Below are positions 33,153 through 37,377 of a stretch of DNA of 37,377 bases, piece after piece (the stretch's first letter is position 1; the number at the start of each line of letters is the position of its first letter). The stretch lies in assembly GCF_000732535.1 (NCBI RefSeq), contig NZ_APNK01000036.1, positions 1 through 37,377 on the forward strand, read 5' to 3'. The notes beneath the pieces are model-generated. The model was not told the origin of the DNA. It was given only the letters and a program-made list of their open reading frames with translations, and did not search any database. The translations under genes were made by a program, and so were the position numbers. The DNA comes from Salinisphaera hydrothermalis C41B8. GTDB lineage: Bacteria > Pseudomonadota > Gammaproteobacteria > Nevskiales > Salinisphaeraceae.

Positions 33153-33345
33153 GTCCGCCACCGATTGCACAGCTGCTTAGAGCGTATGGACATCGGGTCC
33201 GGCGGCGCCCGAGACAGGGGGCGGCCCGGATCAGCGTGTCGATACCCTCCGAGTGGGCGGGCGGCGTCGCGTCATAAGGCGCGGGCAGCCTACCCGTGCA
33301 GCATGGTGCAGGGACCGTCGGCGGTATTCGATTGTGTTGCGGTCG

Positions 33346-33375
33346 AGTATCCTCGGAATCGGCCGCATGAATCAA
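33346..33375 (-). promoter_or_regulatory. Candidate sigma70 promoter for the formate dehydrogenase operon
   Basis: TTGATT (33370-33375) and GATACT (33346-33351) on the minus strand are 18 nt apart, each matching 4 of 6 consensus bases. The start would lie near 33340, giving a long leader. Confidence 0.35.
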
Positions 33376-33509
33376 TCGGTAATATTTCGAGCGCACGCCG
33401 AATCCCACGGCCGATTGCCCGCAGTCACTGTCTGTACGACTTATTCAATCGTTGCAGAGTGCACTCGTCCGTGACGCATGCATGCGGCCTCGCCGAATCG
33501 CTCGCGCGC

Positions 33510-34781
33510 TTAAAACGCGGCGAGCCCCCAAACCGGCTGGGCAAACGGCTCGACCGTGACCAGCGCGCCGGCCGGGACGTCGGCGCTATCGGCGGACAAT
33601 ACGATGAAGGCGTCGGCACGACTCATCGAGCGCATGACGCCGGAGCCCTGATGGTCGATGGCGGTCACGCGCGGCGATGCGCTCGTAAAGTCCATTCGTG
33701 CCCGCAGAAAATGTTCTCGTCCGGGCCGTTTGGTGAGTGCGGTCGTGGTAGGCAATGTGAGGCGCGTGGGGGCGGCCGGCACGCCCCCGGCCAGTTGGAC
33801 CAACGCCGGACGTACAAGTTGGATGAACGTCACGGCTGTCGAGACGGGGTTGCCGGGCAAGCCAAAGAACCGGGCGCCCCCGACGGTACCGAAAGCCAAC
33901 GGCTTTCCGGGCTTAATGGCAACGCGCCAGAAATCGATCGTGCCTTTTTCTCCCAGAACATCGACCACGAAATCCGCGCTACCGACGGAGACGCCGCCGC
34001 TCGTGATCACGGCATCGCAATCGGCGGCGCGATCGAATGCGTCGGCCAGCGCCTCGGGCGTATCCCCGACGGCGCCGAGATCGACGCCCGTCATGCCGAG
34101 GCTATCGAGTTGGGCGGCCAGGCCGTAACGGTTGCTGTCGTAGATCTCGCCTGGCGCCAGCGGACCGTCGATCGGCCGCAGCTCGTCGCCGGTCGAGAAA
34201 AAAGCCACCCGCGGACGGCGAACTACGCTCACCTCGGCCGCACCGACCGAAGCCAGCACCGCGATATCCGCCGGACGGATGAAGCTGCCTGCCGGCAGCA
34301 CAACATCGCCCCGCGACAGGTCTTCGCCCGCCAACCGGATGTTGGCGCCCGGTGCGGCGGGCGATTCGAGCACCAGCGTGTCGTGCTCGAGCCGCGTATT
34401 TTCCTGCATGACGACGGTATCCACGCCCGGCGGCACCACCGCTCCGGTCGTGATACGAACACACTCGCCCGGGCCGACGTGGCCCTCGAACGGATGTCCA
34501 GCCAGGCTCTGGCCGATAATCGCAAGACGTGCATCGGCCTGCGGCACACTGGCCGCGGGGTAGCCGTAGCCGTCCATCGACGAATTCGCCGCGCTCGGGA
34601 CATCCACGCCGGCCACCACGGGTTCGGCGAGCACGCGGTGCAATGCCTGCGGCAGTGCGACCCGCTCGGTTTCCTGAACCGGCCGGATCGAGTCCACGAT
34701 ACGACGGCGCGCCTCGGCGAGCGCCATGGGGGCGGCATTATCGTCGGGCCGGAAGTCCGACTGGCGTGAGGTCACGGACAT
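33510..34781 (-). CDS. moeA: Molybdopterin molybdenumtransferase MoeA
   Basis: Inserts molybdate into adenylylated molybdopterin in the last common step of molybdenum cofactor synthesis. The 423-residue protein has the domain order of the family: N-terminal linker, substrate loop NSSMDGYGYP (consensus NSAMDGYA), GECVRITTGAVVPPGVDTVV, then the MogA-like domain with FFSTGDEL, EIYDSNRYGL, ITSGGVSVGSADFV and PGKPLAFG, and FFGLPGNPVSTAVTF. C-terminal beta-barrel residues follow. It lies 58 bp downstream of mobA and about 370 bp from formate dehydrogenase, all on the minus strand. The setting suggests supply of cofactor to that enzyme. Confidence 0.95.
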   Translation of the reverse strand: MSVTSRQSDFRPDDNAAPMALAEARRRIVDSIRPVQETERVALPQALHRVLAEPVVAGVDVPSAANSSMDGYGYPAASVPQADARLAIIGQSLAGHPFEGHVGPGECVRITTGAVVPPGVDTVVMQENTRLEHDTLVLESPAAPGANIRLAGEDLSRGDVVLPAGSFIRPADIAVLASVGAAEVSVVRRPRVAFFSTGDELRPIDGPLAPGEIYDSNRYGLAAQLDSLGMTGVDLGAVGDTPEALADAFDRAADCDAVITSGGVSVGSADFVVDVLGEKGTIDFWRVAIKPGKPLAFGTVGGARFFGLPGNPVSTAVTFIQLVRPALVQLAGGVPAAPTRLTLPTTTALTKRPGREHFLRARMDFTSASPRVTAIDHQGSGVMRSMSRADAFIVLSADSADVPAGALVTVEPFAQPVWGLAAF

Positions 34782-34839
34782 GAGCTATCTCGTTGGCGAT
34801 CGGGGAACGATCGGAGATGCCGGACGGACGGCTCGACAA

Positions 34840-35433
34840 TCAGAGTCGGCCGGCCAGAGCCTCGGCGTCTTCGTCGTGGTTGATATTGGCGAACGCCTCG
34901 GCATCCGCCCAGTCGACCACGACACGCGCGGTGTCCTGCTGCCATTCGGTGACCCGGCGTACGCCAGAGAACAAGGCCGCCTGGATATCGTCCAACAGGG
35001 AGCGACGCATCAGTGCGTGCAACGGGTGCAGTTCGTCGGGCGTACGTGCGACGGCGATATCGGTATCGGGGCGCATGGCATCAGCCAGCCGCGACACCAG
35101 ATCCAGTGGCAGCAGCGGCGTATCGACGGGCACGATGAGAACGTACGGGGTCGCCGCTGCCTTGAGTACGGTCGCGATACCCGCGAGCGGGCCCCGGTGA
35201 TCGTCGGTGTCATCACCGTGCACGGTATAACCCAGGCCGCGATAGCGAGGCACCGAGCGATTCGCACTGATCACGATCCGCCCGACCTGCGGCTTCACGC
35301 GTTCAAGAGTATGTTCGATTAGCGGCCGATCGGCGACGACGTACCAACCTTTGTCGACGCCGCCTAGCCGCCGGCCTTCGCCGCCGGCGAGGATACCCGC
35401 GGTAATCTGTTCGGCAGAAATTTTCATCGCCAT
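34840..35433 (-). CDS. mobA: Molybdenum cofactor guanylyltransferase MobA
   Basis: Attaches GMP to molybdopterin, giving the guanine dinucleotide cofactor used by formate dehydrogenase. The 197-residue protein has the nucleotide-binding signature ILAGGEGRRLGGVDKG (14-29), VISANRS, the metal-binding VPVDTPLLPLDLV and PLHALMRRS. A late asparagine-containing block (FANINHDEDAEAL) fits the conserved NxNTP-like C-terminal motif in degenerate form. The ATG at 35433 has GGA 6 nt upstream; an alternative ATG lies two codons in. It is first of a mobA-moeA pair. Confidence 0.92.
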   Translation of the reverse strand: MAMKISAEQITAGILAGGEGRRLGGVDKGWYVVADRPLIEHTLERVKPQVGRIVISANRSVPRYRGLGYTVHGDDTDDHRGPLAGIATVLKAAATPYVLIVPVDTPLLPLDLVSRLADAMRPDTDIAVARTPDELHPLHALMRRSLLDDIQAALFSGVRRVTEWQQDTARVVVDWADAEAFANINHDEDAEALAGRL

Positions 35434-35560
35434 ATTCTGTCCGGCTCCGGCCGATTCGGGCAATGCCCCGGCCGCGATTTTGGAACGTTTGTTAGTCGGT
35501 TGCAGCTGATCGCCATGCTAGCTTGACCCATCGGCCATGGGCGAAGAGGTCCGAAGCGGC

Positions 35561-36247
35561 ATGCGACGTTTTGCAATCGGCCTGCTGGCATCCAGTCTAC
35601 TGACTCTGTTCACGGGCGCGCAGACCAGCAGCCTCGGCGCACGAATGGAGCGCGTCCTGGCCGCCCCGTCACCGGAAAGCACATCGCGCGCGCGACGACT
35701 GTCCAGTGACGATGTAGTCGACGGCCTGAAAAGTATGCTGACCGACGGCGCGAGTATCGCGGTCATCAAGCTCGGGGCCCGCCACGGCTTCGGCGCGCCC
35801 GACGGCTATCGCCTCCCGCCGCTTGCTGCGACCGGTGGCGACACTCATGCCTACGAACGGCTTTGCCGGGCGGCCGCAAGCACTGCGAGCCAAGCAGGCC
35901 CCATTCTTCGCGAAGCAATCAACGACTTGCATTTCCCCGCCCCCGAGGCGGTACTAAACGGCAGTCCGACTGCAGCAACGCAATTTCTTCGTGATCACGC
36001 GGGTGAGCATATTCGCGCCGAGCTGGTACCGGTGGTATCGCGGTCGTACAGGGCAACGCTGGCGTCTCTCGATGACGAGACGCCCGTTATCGCTTTGCAC
36101 GCCGAGTCTCGCATCGCCGATCATCTGGCCCAAGCGACCACGGAAGCATTCCTGCATGTCATAGCCGAGCAGGAAACTCTCATTCGCAACAGCACCGCAG
36201 CACGTAGTACACCGCAGCTGATAAACGTGTTCGGCCGGGCGGTATAA
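35561..36247 (+). CDS. DUF4197 secreted protein
   Basis: Exported protein of unknown role. The 228-residue product has a signal peptide (MRRFAIGLLASSLLTLFTGA), then DUF4197 features: DDVVDGLKSMLTDGASIAVI, KLGARHGFGAPDGYRLP, PILREAINDLHFPAPEAVLN and the C-terminal IAEQETLIRNSTAARSTPQL. The ATG at 35561 is chosen for the signal peptide; an in-frame ATG at 35537 would add eight polar residues. It converges with the HNH endonuclease gene, 5 bp apart. Confidence 0.85.
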   Translation: MRRFAIGLLASSLLTLFTGAQTSSLGARMERVLAAPSPESTSRARRLSSDDVVDGLKSMLTDGASIAVIKLGARHGFGAPDGYRLPPLAATGGDTHAYERLCRAAASTASQAGPILREAINDLHFPAPEAVLNGSPTAATQFLRDHAGEHIRAELVPVVSRSYRATLASLDDETPVIALHAESRIADHLAQATTEAFLHVIAEQETLIRNSTAARSTPQLINVFGRAV

Positions 36248-36252
36248 CCGTT

Positions 36253-36822
36253 CTAACTCGCCACCCGTACGCGTCGTGGCGCCAGACGCTCGAGAAAGGC
36301 TTGTTGATCGGCCAAGATGCGTCGATTCGCCAGAATCAACCATTCCGCGAGATTCGGCTCGTACGGTAACGCCAACAACTTCATGCCCGCCTGCTCCGGC
36401 GTTCGATCGTCCTTGTAGCGATTGCACGGCTCGCAGGTCGAAACCACGTTGCGCCAAGCATGCTCGCCGCCCTTAGACCGGGGCACGACATGTTCAATCT
36501 GCATCTGAGAAAAACTCAGATGTGTTCCGCAATACATGCATAGCCCGCCATCCCGGTGAAACAACTCCCGACGCGTGAGTGTCGGCACCAGATTACGGGC
36601 GAAGCGATGAGACCGGTCACGAACGGCAATGATCGAGTCGATCGACAGCTCGCTGCGAATTCCCGTATCCCGCGACCGGCCACCGCGCAGCAGGATTTTC
36701 TCGGTACCGGCTTCCCAGGCAATCTTGTCCGTGAAATAAAGACTGACCGCCTCGCGCCAATCAACCCACTCCACGGGCAGACCACCGGCGTCTAGTTTGA
36801 GTATGCGAGGAATCACCGACAC
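36253..36822 (-). CDS. HNH endonuclease-like protein
   Basis: Putative nuclease with a His-Asn-His core and two zinc-binding Cys pairs. The 189-residue protein has a helical N-terminal region (SVIPRILKLDAGGLPVEWVD) and TLTRRELFHRDGGLCMYCG. The core follows as QIEHVVPRSKGGEHAWRNVV, then STCEPCNRYKDDRTPEQAGM. This is the widespread HNH type found in free-standing nucleases and mobile elements, and its target is unknown. The start is the GTG at 36820-36822, with a perfect AGGAGG 9 nt upstream; sequence further upstream does not look coding. A TTGACA hexamer lies at 36871-36876 without a matching -10. Confidence 0.88.
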   Translation of the reverse strand: MSVIPRILKLDAGGLPVEWVDWREAVSLYFTDKIAWEAGTEKILLRGGRSRDTGIRSELSIDSIIAVRDRSHRFARNLVPTLTRRELFHRDGGLCMYCGTHLSFSQMQIEHVVPRSKGGEHAWRNVVSTCEPCNRYKDDRTPEQAGMKLLALPYEPNLAEWLILANRRILADQQAFLERLAPRRVRVAS

Positions 36823-36831
36823 GAAGCATGA

Positions 36832-36837
36832 CCTCCT
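36832..36837 (-). promoter_or_regulatory. Shine-Dalgarno site deciding the HNH start
   Basis: AGGAGG on the minus strand, 9 nt before the GTG at 36822. The longer in-frame reading to 36915 would place this site inside coding sequence. Confidence 0.65.
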
Positions 36838-37077
36838 GTTCGAACCATCGCGCACAGACGATGATTGCGTTGTCAACACTTCAACCTTGTACCGGAAACA
36901 TCGTAATCGACGCAATCATGCCACGGTTACAACTCGCTTCCCGACGAGTCGGAGCAAGATCGACACACGCCGTCCATATTCGGATTTGGCTCGATCGGTC
37001 TACTCATCGAACAACCTGCGCCGCCGAACTCACTTACCACACGCAGGTTGAGGCGCTACGCTGAATAAGCCGAGGAT

Positions 37078-37269
37078 GTGACCGCACTCGATTATATCGC
37101 GTTCGTTGCGTGCTACTCGCAGTCGCACTGGGTGGTTGGTGAAGCCCCTGACCTTGCCGGTTCGTTCGGGCGCGCCGTCTATTTAAAAGAGCTCGAGGCC
37201 GACGACCGTGGTTTTAAAGAAATCTTCGCGCCGAGCCATGAGGCAATAAGAGACATCGGAAAGCGCTGA
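37078..37269 (+). CDS. Doubtful small ORF (63 aa)
   Basis: It begins GTG, with GAGG only about 2 nt upstream, so the ribosome site is poorly spaced. The product (MTALDYIAFVACYSQSHWVV start) is partly hydrophobic then acidic, and I recognise no family. It is the only ORF of normal composition between the HNH gene and the rRNA operon, but it may be spurious. Confidence 0.3.
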   Translation: MTALDYIAFVACYSQSHWVVGEAPDLAGSFGRAVYLKELEADDRGFKEIFAPSHEAIRDIGKR

Positions 37270-37323
37270 TGCCCGCTTGTACTCACCGATTGCACGGAGT
37301 CGGTATTGTACGAGTGCCCATAA

Positions 37324-37357
37324 AAAAAGCCCCGACGCGGTAGCGACGGGGCTTTTT
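37324..37357 (-). terminator. Rho-independent terminator of the rRNA operon
   Basis: AAAAAGCCCCG (37324-37334) and CGGGGCTTTTT (37347-37357) form an 11-bp stem with an inner CGC/GCG and a GGTA loop. On the minus strand it ends in a T-run (seven T). It lies 6 nt beyond the 5S rRNA 3' end, the usual place for an rrn terminator. Flanking A and T runs make it bidirectional, so it could also stop transcription from the left. Confidence 0.9.
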
Positions 37358-37363
37358 CGTTTG

Positions 37364-37377
37364 GAGCCTGGCGGTGA
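37364..37377 (-). rRNA. 3' end of 5S rRNA (partial, runs off the window)
   Basis: Read on the minus strand, the final 14 bases are TCACCGCCAGGCTC. This matches the conserved end of proteobacterial 5S rRNA (GUCACCGCCAGGC-type strand of helix I). The strong terminator right after it supports the call. Only the last bases are present, so the assignment rests on a short match plus context. Confidence 0.7.

Larger units (their letters stand above)
33141..33509. other. Intergenic region between formate dehydrogenase and moeA
   Basis: About 370 bp with no credible gene. It contains a promoter candidate at 33346-33375, which would leave a leader of roughly 200 nt, and the palindrome CGCATGCATGCG at 33475-33486 just past the moeA stop. 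I could not recognise a molybdenum-cofactor riboswitch or a ModE-type site. Confidence 0.5.

Noticed and set aside
33141-33345. Molybdenum-cofactor riboswitch upstream of formate dehydrogenase
   Set aside because: I could not recognise the conserved core in the leader; only generic GC-rich stems are seen.
33475-33486. Palindrome CGCATGCATGCG after moeA as an operator
   Set aside because: Short alternating GC/AT palindromes occur by chance in this DNA and it lies outside the promoter candidate.
33015-34769. 584-codon plus-strand ORF over moeA and the intergenic region
   Set aside because: Antisense to moeA with composition typical of an antisense frame.
1-37377. CRISPR array, tRNA genes, prophage or integron
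   Set aside because: No regularly spaced repeats, no cloverleaf-like tRNA sequence, and no phage structural, integrase or transposase genes were found.

Overview
The window looks like chromosomal DNA of a GC-rich proteobacterium, most probably a gammaproteobacterium. Genes are dense, start/stop overlaps are frequent, and the mix of genes (RND efflux, TRAP-TAXI, SerC, UraA/Upp, FdhD/MoeA/MobA) is typical of environmental or marine lineages. A Salinisphaera-like host is a guess from GC content and gene content only. Both ends look like assembly break points. At the left end an RND pump gene is cut before its last five membrane helices, next to a small inverted repeat. At the right end the last 14 bases match the 3' end of a 5S rRNA on the minus strand, preceded by a strong terminator, so an rRNA operon probably continues beyond the window.

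Layout. 1-3816: RND permease (truncated) and its periplasmic adaptor, minus strand. 4448-6819: serC, translationally coupled to a preceding TPR/ATP-grasp gene. 7203-9714: an NHEJ LigD split into three overlapping genes (phosphoesterase, ligase, polymerase). 9853-11841: a yeast-type cytosine deaminase, then a small accessory patch with a LysR remnant, a 70-residue orphan and an unrecognised membrane protein. 12105-15937: HAD phosphatase, UvrD-like helicase and an AcvB/VirJ-like envelope hydrolase. 15985-16254: a highly structured three-armed palindromic element in the divergent promoter region. 16311-19512: aspartate/aromatic aminotransferase, then the upp-uraA uracil salvage operon. 19886-22465: EamA transporter, GFA-type zinc protein and an Xre-RES toxin-antitoxin pair. 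22468-27450: CurA-like reductase, then a TAXI-DUF1850-TRAP operon.

27575-35433 is a formate/molybdenum block: fdhD, an AEC carrier, a DUF1641 protein and a 998-residue formate dehydrogenase, then moeA and mobA. The dehydrogenase plus DUF1641 pair, with Gln instead of His after the metal-ligand Cys, matches the non-canonical ForCE type described in Bacillus subtilis. MobA and MoeA would help make the molybdenum cofactor and FdhD would sulfurate it. 35561-37269 holds a DUF4197 protein, an HNH endonuclease and a doubtful small ORF.

The three most unusual items are the tripartite LigD operon, the ForCE-type formate dehydrogenase in an apparent proteobacterium, and the 270-nt structured element upstream of the aminotransferase. 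No tRNA gene, CRISPR array or intact transposase gene was seen.
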